Shown piece after piece: positions 1-6,454 of a stretch of 6,454 nt of DNA. Source of the stretch: Syntrophobacter sp. SbD2 (GTDB lineage Bacteria; Desulfobacterota; Syntrophobacteria; Syntrophobacterales; Syntrophobacteraceae); contig OMSV01000134.1 in the NCBI GenBank assembly GCA_900290385.1, positions 7,681 through 14,134 of the forward strand. The letters are read 5' to 3'. Below the pieces are notes generated by a model that was given only the letters and a program-made list of their open reading frames with translations, did no database searches and was not told where the DNA came from. The position numbers were made by a program, and so were the translations under genes. Positions within the stretch are counted from its first letter, which is position 1. Each line of letters starts with the position of its first letter.

Positions 1-793
1 TATCCGTAGGGGGCTCTATAGCAAACACGTCAAGCGCAGCCCCGGCCACGACCCCCTGTTTGATTGCCTCATAGAGGTCCTGTTCGTTTATGATTCCTCC
101 TCGCGCGCAGTTGATGATGAAAGCACTGGGTTTCATTTTCCTGAAGGCATCGATATTGAGCAGGTTGCGGGTTTCGGAAGTCATAGGGGTATGAATTGTA
201 ATGTAGTCCGATGACGCCAGCAGCTCATCGAACGTTACACCCCGGATGCCCAGAGCGTCAATCACCTCGGGGTTTATGTAAGGGTCGAATCCGATGACCT
301 GCATCTTGAGGCCCTGGGCGCGTTCGGCCACTACTCGTCCGATCCGGCCGACACCGATGATTCCAAGCACCTTGTTGAAAACTTCCTTGCCCTTGAAGCG
401 TTTCTTCTCCCAGGCGCCACTCTTTAGAGAGGTGGAAGCTTGCGGAATATTGCGGGTAAGAGCAAGCATCATGGCTATGGCGTGTTCGGCTGTGGTTATG
501 ACGTTGCCTTCCGGGGTGTTCATTACCACTATGCCGCGTTTGCTTGCCGCTTCAATATCGACGTTGTCAAGCCCTATTCCGGCGCGTCCTATGACTTTCA
601 GATTATGCGCATTTTGCAGCACCTGGGCGGTAACCTTGGTCGAGCTCCGGATAACCAGCGCGTCGAACTCCTTTATGACCCGCCTCAATTCTTCGGCAGA
701 CAGTGTTGTATTCACTTCCACTTCGAAGCCGGGAACCTTCGCAAGTTTTTCGATCCCCGATTCGGAAAGGTTGTCGCTGACAAGAATCTTCAT
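1..793 (-). CDS. serA: D-3-phosphoglycerate dehydrogenase, N-terminal 264 residues (runs off left edge)
   Basis: Oxidises 3-phosphoglycerate to 3-phosphohydroxypyruvate with NAD, the first step of serine synthesis, in the cytosol. I translated it by hand: the ATG at 791-793 begins MKILVSDNL, with AGGAGA 5 nt upstream as ribosome binding site. The N-terminal half of the substrate domain is followed by the NAD-binding Rossmann domain with GVGRIG at residues 147-152. The signature NCARGG gives the substrate-binding Arg231, and Glu260 in the FAIEPP stretch matches the catalytic Glu (E269 in E. coli). The catalytic His (PHIG motif) and any ACT or ASB regulatory domains lie beyond the edge, so feedback control by serine cannot be judged. 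It is separated from the upstream fusion gene by 283 nt and has its own promoter candidate, so it is probably a separate transcription unit. Family assignment is secure; other 2-hydroxyacid dehydrogenases are less likely given the SerA-like N-terminus. Confidence 0.95.
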   Translation of the reverse strand, partial: MKILVSDNLSESGIEKLAKVPGFEVEVNTTLSAEELRRVIKEFDALVIRSSTKVTAQVLQNAHNLKVIGRAGIGLDNVDIEAASKRGIVVMNTPEGNVITTAEHAIAMMLALTRNIPQASTSLKSGAWEKKRFKGKEVFNKVLGIIGVGRIGRVVAERAQGLKMQVIGFDPYINPEVIDALGIRGVTFDELLASSDYITIHTPMTSETRNLLNIDAFRKMKPSAFIINCARGGIINEQDLYEAIKQGVVAGAALDVFAIEPPTD

Positions 794-832
794 CTATTTC
801 TCCTGAAACATATAATGCATAATAAAGCCAGC

Positions 833-861
833 ATTATTGACCCCTTGGCGCCAAAAATCAA
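833..861 (-). promoter_or_regulatory. Putative sigma-70-type promoter of serA with a palindrome in the spacer
   Basis: On the minus strand, TTGATT (856-861) and AATAAT (833-838) are separated by exactly 17 nt. They match the -35 consensus at 4 of 6 and the -10 consensus at 5 of 6 positions. The start codon of serA lies 39 nt downstream of the -10 box, leaving room for a short leader. The spacer holds a perfect 10-bp palindrome, TTGGCGCCAA (845-854), which could be an operator. The call rests on pattern only. Confidence 0.5.
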
Positions 862-885
862 GAGGCCAAAAGACCTGCCGCCTCT
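853..885 (-). terminator. Weak candidate terminator hairpin after the fusion gene
   Basis: On the minus strand AGAGGC (880-885) can pair with GCCTCT (861-866) around a 13-nt loop, followed after three bases by five T (853-857). The stem is only 6 bp, the loop is long and the T-run overlaps the -35 region of the serA promoter candidate. It could end the upstream operon, but the support is thin. Confidence 0.2.
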
Positions 886-984
886 CAGCCCCAACTCATT
901 GAGAAGCGCCGCATGCCGCTCAAATCATCGGGTGTTTTCAACAGCGGCCAGATCACCGCATTCTGCTCCAGTGATCAAGTCTTT

Positions 985-1011
985 ATTCACACCATTCACA
1001 CCTGTCACACC
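985..1011. repeat. Three tandem 9-bp units in the fusion-serA gap
   Basis: Plus strand reads ATTCACACC, ATTCACACC, TGTCACACC without interruption, two identical units and a third differing at two bases. It lies just downstream of the duplicated 3' end of the fusion gene. Read on the minus strand in the frame of that duplicate, it encodes GVT-GVN-GVN. Confidence 0.7.
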
Positions 1012-1028
1012 GGCGATATATGAGGTCT

Positions 1029-1065
1029 CTTTGAACTCTTCGACCTTGATTTCAGGTACCCGTGC
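1029..1065 (-). repeat. 37-bp direct repeat, copy downstream of the fusion gene stop
   Basis: Identical at 36 of 37 positions to 1103-1139, offset by 74 bp. In the minus-strand frame that matches the gene copy it reads ARVPEIKVEEFK and then stays open for 34 further residues to a TGA near 926-928. The single difference (1057 versus 1131) falls at the third base of the Val codon and is silent. It looks like a partial duplication of the 3' end of the fusion gene. Confidence 0.85.
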
Positions 1066-1076
1066 AGACTGGGCTT

Positions 1077-2930
1077 TCATTTTTCCGGAAAATTCCCTAA
1101 TGCTTTGAACTCTTCGACCTTGATTTCAGGCACCCGTGCCCCTCCAGTGATTGCGCCGCTGACTGGTGACGAAAGCGACATAGTCATGTCCTGCGTCGCT
1201 TTACCAGTAAGAATTCCTCGAACTTCTACCGATTTACCATCCATCGTTTTCGCCATTTGCTCGCCACGAGAATCCAGGAGGATACTGAATTCGCCATTGA
1301 TAGTCTTCAAACGTGCGTAGGTTTGTTTAAATTCAACTAGCCCAACAGCATGCACCTCTTGTCCCTCAACGAGCGACGCATTTGTATCAAACGGCGCTCT
1401 CGCTGCGTATTCCACAGCAGATGGCATCTGCCGCCCCGCTTTTTTCAATTCCTCGTCTATTATGCTCCTAAAGTTATCGGGCGACAGGCCGCCTGCAAAC
1501 AGAGTCCCGTTGATGATAAATGAGGGGGTCCTGTCTATTCCAGCCTGAATTGCTTCGCGCTGGTCCTTTTGCACCAGGGCCTTATATTTTGAATCCTGAA
1601 GGCATTGGGCGAAATTCTCCGGGGCCATTCCAAGCTGGGCGGCATTGCGTGCCAGGTTGGCAGACGACAGATCCTGTGCTGTAAACATGCTTTCCTGATA
1701 CTGCCAGAATTTGCCCTGCTCCTGGGCGCAGTGAGCAGCTTCGGCTGCCGTGAAAGCATCTTTATGCTGCCTGAGCGGATAGTCCTTATAGATCCACCGG
1801 ACCTTATCACCGTAAACGGCCCTGATCTGTTTTACCACCTCATGGGTCGATCGGCAGGCAGGGCACTCGTAGTCGGAGAATTCGACTATGGTGACCGGCG
1901 CATTCGAAGGCCCCAAGGTGGGAGCGCCCTGAATGTCGATTGTTATCCTGGGCGGATAGGGCACGGGCACAAGAATACGGACGCCATACTTGGACCCGAG
2001 GCCATGAGCGTAATTCTTGATGACCTGGGATATTTTCTGTTGTTCCAGAAAAGTCCTTATCTGCTGTCTCAGATCCGGAAGGGTTCCCTTATACTCCTCG
2101 AACTGTTGCTGGTTGTCCTGGATGTATTTGTCGATTTCAGATTCTTCAACCTTCGTAGAACCGGCAGAGGTTATTTGCTCCACGAGATCGTCCACCGTTT
2201 TTCCCTGCTGTTTTGCTTCCTTCTGGAGGACCATTTCAATTACCAAATCTTCCAGCTTTTCCATCTTCATCCGGTAGATCTCTCTGCGCGTCTCCATGAG
2301 TTGTGCGCCAAGAAGCACATCGAGCCGCTTGTTAGTAATGACCTCATCGCCCACCATGGCCGCAATCCCGGCATCATCGGCGCCCAGGGCCATCATAGCG
2401 GGGCCGGGCAGAGTCTTTGGCGCGGAATGTGATAGACCGTTCCCGAAAGGGGCCCAGGATAAGAAGCCCACGAAGAAAAGAAGGGCCAGGGTCGTTTCCT
2501 GCCAAAAAAACTTTTTTCTAAACGTAGCTATAAGCAGCAGGAGGATAACGGCGGCATTAGCCGTGCAAAATACGCAGGGGGCTTTGAGCTGAATCATGAG
2601 CAGAATGAGAAGAGCTTCCACTCCGGCAGCGGGGCCTGCGATCCATGTGGCCATCTCATGCCTGAACAGGGCCAACATGGCTACGACTGAATAAAACACT
2701 GCGCCCAGCAGCCACAAAGGCATACGCAGAAAATGAATTTCGAGGGTATCTTTGCATGCGCTCGGGCAAAGAGATCTAAGAAATAGGATACTTTCGTGAT
2801 ATCTGCTCATCAAGGATACGGTCAGCCCGGCCAGGGCAATGAGCAGCAAAAGGATGTTTGTTTTCCTGCTATCGGCAAATAGAGGTATTTCCAGCCTGTC
2901 CGGTTTGGTTTCTATTATTCGAGGGGACAT
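1077..2930 (-). CDS. VKOR / SurA-N-like / DsbA-like thioredoxin fusion, inner-membrane oxidative folding protein
   Basis: Probably forms disulfides in exported proteins and passes the electrons to quinone. Residues 1-23 are cytoplasmic, and five membrane spans follow (about 24-41, 70-90, 93-114, 120-137, 145-161). The VKOR cysteine pairs are C55/C59 on the first outer loop and CVFC (C119, C122) at the start of span four. The positive RKK at 138-140 fits an inside loop, placing everything after about 165 in the periplasm. Residues 190-305 are helical and resemble the SurA N-terminal chaperone region, with no PpiC isomerase domain. Residues 335-500 are a DsbA-like domain with CPAC (356-359), the TP cis-proline at 468-469, and C401 and C443, probably a structural pair. 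Residues 511-617 are beta-rich and unassigned. The ATG at 2930 has GGAG 11 nt upstream. VKOR-thioredoxin fusions are known; this four-part layout is less familiar to me. Confidence 0.9.
   Translation of the reverse strand: MSPRIIETKPDRLEIPLFADSRKTNILLLLIALAGLTVSLMSRYHESILFLRSLCPSACKDTLEIHFLRMPLWLLGAVFYSVVAMLALFRHEMATWIAGPAAGVEALLILLMIQLKAPCVFCTANAAVILLLLIATFRKKFFWQETTLALLFFVGFLSWAPFGNGLSHSAPKTLPGPAMMALGADDAGIAAMVGDEVITNKRLDVLLGAQLMETRREIYRMKMEKLEDLVIEMVLQKEAKQQGKTVDDLVEQITSAGSTKVEESEIDKYIQDNQQQFEEYKGTLPDLRQQIRTFLEQQKISQVIKNYAHGLGSKYGVRILVPVPYPPRITIDIQGAPTLGPSNAPVTIVEFSDYECPACRSTHEVVKQIRAVYGDKVRWIYKDYPLRQHKDAFTAAEAAHCAQEQGKFWQYQESMFTAQDLSSANLARNAAQLGMAPENFAQCLQDSKYKALVQKDQREAIQAGIDRTPSFIINGTLFAGGLSPDNFRSIIDEELKKAGRQMPSAVEYAARAPFDTNASLVEGQEVHAVGLVEFKQTYARLKTINGEFSILLDSRGEQMAKTMDGKSVEVRGILTGKATQDMTMSLSSPVSGAITGGARVPEIKVEEFKALGNFPEK
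1103..1139 (-). repeat. 37-bp direct repeat, copy inside the fusion gene's 3' end
   Basis: This copy encodes ARVPEIKVEEFKA (about residues 598-610) near the C-terminus of the VKOR-DsbA fusion. A 37-nt spacer holding the stop codon separates it from the second copy at 1029-1065. The 74-bp period is not a multiple of three, so the two copies lie in different frames relative to the gene. Confidence 0.85.
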
Positions 2931-2976
2931 GAATCCACGGTCTCCATAGGTCTTGAAATCTCAAAGCCAATCTGAC

Positions 2977-4392
2977 TTATGAGAAAAACCCCTTTTTCTT
3001 TGGATCCAGCTCTTTGAGGTCCTCATTGATCTCATCAAGTTTCGAGGGCGAGTCTGTGATAAGGGATTTTGCCTTTTTAAAGTGCATGATAGCGAGTTCT
3101 GTGTTGTCTTTGTGATAGTAATAGCGCCCGAGATGGAAGTGCGCCGGCCCCAGCTTGTCGGCCTGTCCCAGGATCACGCCGAGCTGATAGTCCACCTCCG
3201 GGAACATAGGCGCGAGCTCTTCTATTCGCATCAAATGCTCGATGGCTTCATCTTTTTTCCCCATATCCATCAACACCAGGGCCAGCCTGAAGTCAGCGAT
3301 TGAGGAGGAAGGGTCGATCATCAGGGCTGACTCCAGGGTGTTTTGCGCCTCCTGGAGCTTGCCTATCCTGTGGTAAGCTTCTCCCAACGAGCTCAGAACA
3401 AAAGGACTGGTCGGCATGAGGTGAGCGGCTTGCCTAAGCTGCTCCACCGCTTTGGACCATTGATTTTGCCTTAGGTAGAGACGCCCCAGCCCGAATACGG
3501 CCGCATTGTCACCTCTTTTTATCCCCTCCTGGAAACGGTCAAAAGCTTTTGTCGGGTCGGTATAGTCCGCTATAAGGGTAGCCTGCATGACTTGGAAATC
3601 CCCGGTGGGGGGTTCCACCGTTTTTCGGGATGAGGCCTTCCGTTTTTTGACCATCTCATTCAGGTACTGTACTCGTTCACCAACGGCCGGATGGGTGGAA
3701 AGATAACTGGGAATCGTCGAATTTTGCAGCCACGTGCAGTCCATCAGCTTCTGCATCATAGCGGGCATGTCAGCAGGATCGTAACCTGCCTCACAAAGAT
3801 ACCCGAACCCGCGCATGTCGGCTTCGGTTTCGTGTACCCGGCTGTACTGTAACGCAGCGGCCTGGGCGCCGGCCACGCCTCCGACCGCAAGCCCCGGGGC
3901 CCCAAGAAGAATACCCGCGATCATGCCGGCTATCATTCCAACGCTCAGAATCTTCGCCTCGTCTATGGATCTCTGAAGGTGCCGCGCCGTTATATGCCCC
4001 AATTCGTGGGCCAGAATACTTGCCAGTTCGCCTTCTGAGGTCATCATTTCAATCAAGCCCCGGTAAATGAATATATAGCCGCCGGGGACCGCGAAGGCAT
4101 TCGGAACCGGTGCATCAACCACGAAGAATTGGAATTGGTAAGTGGTTATGCCAACTTCTTTGGCGACTCGATTACCAATGTTTCTTACATAAGTGAGAAC
4201 TTCGCCGTCTTCCACAAATGGCATCGACTTGTGGATCAACCTGACGAACTTTTTGCCCAGATCTTTTTCTTCGCTAAGAGAAATTGCGCTTACCTGGCCT
4301 CGCGGGCACAGGATTACGAAGATGAAAACAAACAAAGTGAGGGCGATCAGTCCCTTTTTTAATTTCCTTCCGGAAACTGATGTAACAAACAT
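2977..4392 (-). CDS. Exported M48 zinc metalloprotease with C-terminal TPR repeats (BepA/YfgC-like)
   Basis: A periplasmic protease and chaperone of the BepA type, which in E. coli degrades stalled outer-membrane proteins and promotes correct LptD assembly. Residues 11-36 form a signal peptide: basic RKLKK, a hydrophobic core, and likely cleavage after VSA. The HEXXH zinc motif is HELGH at 129-133, the third ligand is Glu188 in ETEAD (188-192), and STHP carries His234, matching the regulatory His-switch of BepA. Residues 148-180 are Gly/Ala-rich and correspond to the loop covering the active site. About four TPR units fill 298-445. All catalytic residues are present. The length of 471 is near that of E. 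coli BepA (487). The ATG at 4392 follows the rsfS stop by 15 nt and has AAGG 9 nt upstream. I leave the symbol blank because several M48-TPR paralogues exist. Confidence 0.93.
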   Translation of the reverse strand: MFVTSVSGRKLKKGLIALTLFVFIFVILCPRGQVSAISLSEEKDLGKKFVRLIHKSMPFVEDGEVLTYVRNIGNRVAKEVGITTYQFQFFVVDAPVPNAFAVPGGYIFIYRGLIEMMTSEGELASILAHELGHITARHLQRSIDEAKILSVGMIAGMIAGILLGAPGLAVGGVAGAQAAALQYSRVHETEADMRGFGYLCEAGYDPADMPAMMQKLMDCTWLQNSTIPSYLSTHPAVGERVQYLNEMVKKRKASSRKTVEPPTGDFQVMQATLIADYTDPTKAFDRFQEGIKRGDNAAVFGLGRLYLRQNQWSKAVEQLRQAAHLMPTSPFVLSSLGEAYHRIGKLQEAQNTLESALMIDPSSSIADFRLALVLMDMGKKDEAIEHLMRIEELAPMFPEVDYQLGVILGQADKLGPAHFHLGRYYYHKDNTELAIMHFKKAKSLITDSPSKLDEINEDLKELDPKKKGFFS

Positions 4393-4407
4393 ACAAGTAA
4401 GCCTTCA

Positions 4408-4839
4408 TCAATTTTCTCTAGGTATGGTTTCGTTCGACCCATGCTCCCACTCCACTCTGGGAGCCTCGGACCACAAGCTTTCCAGGTCGTAAAAGCAGCG
4501 CACGGGTTCGTAAAAAACGTGGATGATTACATCTCCATAATCCATAAGGACCCAGTGGCCTTCTCGTTTTCCCTCGATTCCGAGTGGTTTGAGTCCCTTG
4601 GTTTTGAGTTCGTTTTCAATGTTGTCGGCGATCCCCTGGACTTGCCTTCCGGATTTTCCGCTGCAAATGATAAAATAGTCAGCAAAGGAGGAAAACCTGG
4701 AGACATCCATAATAACCAGATTGAGGGCTTTGAAACCCCACGCCTCCCTGGCGCACAGGATGGCTTTTTCCTTACTGCTCATCTCTATGCGGAGATCTTT
4801 GCCCTTTTGTTCAGCTCCCGAGATACCCGGATCAGGCAT
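4408..4839 (-). CDS. rsfS: Ribosomal silencing factor RsfS (DUF143 family)
   Basis: Binds uL14 on the large ribosomal subunit and blocks subunit joining, lowering translation when nutrients are short. The family signature is complete: MDVSRFSSFADYFIICSG, then SGRQVQGIAD, EGKREGHWVLMDYGDVIIHV and the YDLESLW-AP ending. I chose the ATG at 4839 (143 residues) because AAGGA lies 6 nt upstream. A TTG five codons earlier has no better site. The ATG beginning MSSKEK, 24 codons after the TTG, gives a length nearer the usual RsfS but has a poor ribosome binding site. The chosen start overlaps the nadD stop by 8 nt (ATGCCTGA), suggesting translational coupling. The nadD-rsfS pairing is widely conserved. 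Confidence 0.95.
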   Translation of the reverse strand: MPDPGISGAEQKGKDLRIEMSSKEKAILCAREAWGFKALNLVIMDVSRFSSFADYFIICSGKSGRQVQGIADNIENELKTKGLKPLGIEGKREGHWVLMDYGDVIIHVFYEPVRCFYDLESLWSEAPRVEWEHGSNETIPREN

Positions 4840-5527
4840 CAGTTTTCCTTGCAAGTTCGCAATGCGGCCTGCCTAGGGCCTTTGGATATAACCCATTTTC
4901 CGCAATATAACTCCATACATTATCGGGAACCAGATATCGCACGGATCGCCCTTCGGAGGCAAGCTCCCTTATCCTGGTCGACGAGATATCCATCCTGGTA
5001 TTTGCGATGCTGTACACCGAACAGAGCACTGGATGCCGGATTTCTCGATTTTCAGGAACGATTCTATACAATTCGGATACTCTCTTGGACACAAATTGCA
5101 ATATTTCATTTTCGCAGCACTCGGATCTGCAAAGCACGACAATGCCCGCCAGCCGAAAAATTCCCTTGAACTCATACCAGGTATCCATTTCAAAGAAAGC
5201 GTCGGATCCGACCAGGAAGAAAAGTTCGGCCCCGGGGTTTTCCTCGCGGAGCTGTTTGAGCGAATGCACAGTATATGATTTTCCGGGCATCCGCTTCTCG
5301 AGGTCCGAAAGCCGAAAACGCGCATTGCCGGCAAGGGCAAGCTGAAGCATGCGCCAGCGGTTCTCGAAAAGTAGAATTTGCCTGGCTGGTTTGTGGGGAG
5401 CAACGGCAACCGGCACGAAAAGCATCTCATCTAGTCCGAGTATATCCAGGGCTTCCTGGGCTGCCCTCAAATGGCCCAGATGAACGGGATCGAAAGTCCC
5501 TCCAAATACGCCCAGCCGCAGTGGCAT
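4832..5527 (-). CDS. nadD: Nicotinate-nucleotide adenylyltransferase
   Basis: Transfers AMP from ATP to nicotinate mononucleotide, giving deamido-NAD, an essential step of NAD synthesis in the cytosol. The nucleotidyltransferase fold is clear: FGGTFDPVHLGHL at 8-20 holds the HxGH active-site motif (H16, H19). APHK at 43-46 is the substrate loop, GSDAFFEMDTWY at 107-118 is the NadD-type signature, and ISSTRIR at 181-187 is the second ATP-binding motif. The length of 231 residues is slightly above E. coli NadD (213), with about 15 extra residues at the C-terminus. The ATG at 5527 has GGAG 8 nt upstream and follows the proA stop by 18 nt. The end overlaps rsfS. No defect is seen. Confidence 0.96.
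   Translation of the reverse strand: MPLRLGVFGGTFDPVHLGHLRAAQEALDILGLDEMLFVPVAVAPHKPARQILLFENRWRMLQLALAGNARFRLSDLEKRMPGKSYTVHSLKQLREENPGAELFFLVGSDAFFEMDTWYEFKGIFRLAGIVVLCRSECCENEILQFVSKRVSELYRIVPENREIRHPVLCSVYSIANTRMDISSTRIRELASEGRSVRYLVPDNVWSYIAENGLYPKALGRPHCELARKTDA
4846..4850 (-). promoter_or_regulatory. Ribosome binding site that decides the rsfS start
   Basis: AAGGA on the minus strand lies inside the end of nadD, 6 nt before the ATG at 4839. It favours that start over the upstream TTG at 4854, which the AAGGA itself follows. Confidence 0.6.
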
Positions 5528-5545
5528 TGGCTCTTCTCCAGTCCG

Positions 5546-6454
5546 TCAGCCGCGCAACTGGCCGTTGCCAAAGGCAATGAATTTGGTTGTCGTAAGTTCC
5601 TCGACACCCATAGGGCCGAAAGCATGGAGCCGCGAAGTGGAGATGCCAATCTCGGCCCCAAGGCCAAGCTGAAAGCCGTCATTGAATCGTGTCGAAGCAT
5701 TCACCAGGACAAGGGAAGACTGTACCTGCCGGATAAAACGGTGCGCCCGTTCGAAGTTTGACGTAACAATGGCTTCGGTATGTTGAGAGCCATATCTGGT
5801 GATGTGGCGGATAGCTTCGTCCATGTCCGGCACTATGCGCACCGCAAGAACCAGATCGAGGTACTCGGCGTACCAATCCTCCTCGGTAGCGGCGGCGCAA
5901 TTGGACACAAGCGTCCGGGTCCTTTGGCAGCCGCGTAGCTCGACGCCGTTACGCCGAAAATTTTCGGCCATTTCGGGCAAAAAACTTTCCGCAATCGCCT
6001 CGTGAACCAACAATGTTTCCATTGCGTTACAGGTGGCGGGCCGCTGCACTTTGGCGTTGAGGCATATATCTCGGGCCATCTCCAGGTCCGCCTCAGAATC
6101 CACGTAGATGCTTTAAGACGGGCATCCTCGCGTGTTTAGTTACAAAGCGTATAAGATCTTCTCCCCCGCGCGGGATCATGACATCAACATATTCCTCGAG
6201 ACCCAGCAGATCGAGCACTGCCTGCCGGTCGGTGGTCTCGACAAACTGGACGGCGTCTTCGGGGAGGCCGGCTTGCTTGAGCGACTCCCTCAAAATCTCG
6301 GCAAGGCGGATGTTGGAGTGAAAAGCCTCGGACCCTCCACGCAGGATTACAGCGTTTCCGGCCTTGATGCACAGCGCCGCTGCGTCCACCGTGACGTTCG
6401 GGCGTGATTCGTAGACGATTCCGATCACGCCGAGAGGAATGCGCATCCTCCCGA
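5546..6454 (-). pseudogene. proA: Gamma-glutamyl phosphate reductase, frame broken by an internal deletion (5' end beyond right edge)
   Basis: ProA reduces gamma-glutamyl phosphate to glutamate semialdehyde with NADPH, the second step of proline synthesis. Two adjoining frames together cover roughly residues 110 to the end of a protein of about 417. The upstream part (6454 to the TGA at 6093) has [24 protein letters not shown] and MIPRGG, and ends VLKHLRGF. The downstream part (open from 6112 to 5546) starts [12 protein letters not shown] and holds the catalytic Cys in [14 protein letters not shown], then [15 protein letters not shown] and HAFGPMG. Family members have about six residues (pattern GxGxCH) between the two pieces. 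They are missing here, fitting a loss of about 20 nt near 6107-6110. Apart from this the sequence looks under normal constraint, so the event is recent or an assembly error. It lies 18 nt before nadD. Confidence 0.8.

Noticed and set aside
440..1108. Plus-strand open frame of 222 codons
   Set aside because: It mostly overlaps serA on the other strand, has no recognisable protein family, and its last part is the repeat region.
985..1139. CRISPR-like array from the short repeats
   Set aside because: There are only two 37-bp copies, one inside a coding sequence, plus 9-bp tandem units; there is no regular repeat-spacer series.
1605..2432. Plus-strand open frame of 275 codons
   Set aside because: It is antisense to the well-supported fusion gene, and its translation shows no domain.
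4306..4308. Lipoprotein signal at Cys29 of the M48 protease
   Set aside because: The residue before the Cys is Leu, not Gly, Ala or Ser, so the lipobox fails; an ordinary signal peptide cut after VSA fits better.
4840..4854. TTG start for rsfS adding five residues
   Set aside because: The ATG at 4839 has a well-placed AAGGA and gives a typical short overlap with nadD.
4441..5169. Plus-strand open frame of 242 codons
   Set aside because: It is antisense to rsfS and nadD, both of which carry complete family signatures.
6093..6118. Programmed frameshift in proA
   Set aside because: No slippery run followed by a structure is evident, and about six conserved residues are missing, which a frameshift would not restore.

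Overview
All six genes lie on the minus strand, tightly packed. The window looks like a chromosomal housekeeping region of a Gram-negative bacterium. It has periplasmic proteins (a BepA-like M48 protease and a DsbA-type oxidant), and the order proA-nadD-rsfS is common in bacteria. The style of SerA and the VKOR-DsbA fusion make me suspect a deltaproteobacterium (Desulfobacterota, Syntrophobacter/Desulfomonile-like). That placement is inference and was not tested.

Layout in the direction of transcription (right to left). First is proA (gamma-glutamyl phosphate reductase), entering from the right edge and broken near 6107-6110 by an apparent loss of about 20 nt. After 18 nt comes nadD (NAD biosynthesis). 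It overlaps rsfS (ribosomal silencing factor) by 8 nt. Fifteen nt later is an exported M48 metalloprotease with TPR repeats. After 46 nt comes a 617-residue fusion of a VKOR membrane domain, a SurA-N-like helical segment, a DsbA-like thioredoxin domain and a small beta-rich tail. A 283-nt gap (794-1076) then carries a partial duplication of the fusion gene's 3' end, a short tandem repeat, hairpins and a good promoter candidate. Last is serA (phosphoglycerate dehydrogenase), which runs off the left edge.

The spacing from proA to the fusion gene suggests one transcript. Its second half forms a plausible envelope-quality unit. The fusion would form disulfides in exported proteins and pass electrons to quinones, while the BepA-like protease would survey outer-membrane protein assembly. 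serA probably has its own promoter. The points most worth a second look are the multi-domain oxidative folding fusion, the 37-bp direct repeat that creates an alternative out-of-use C-terminus, and the lesion in proA.
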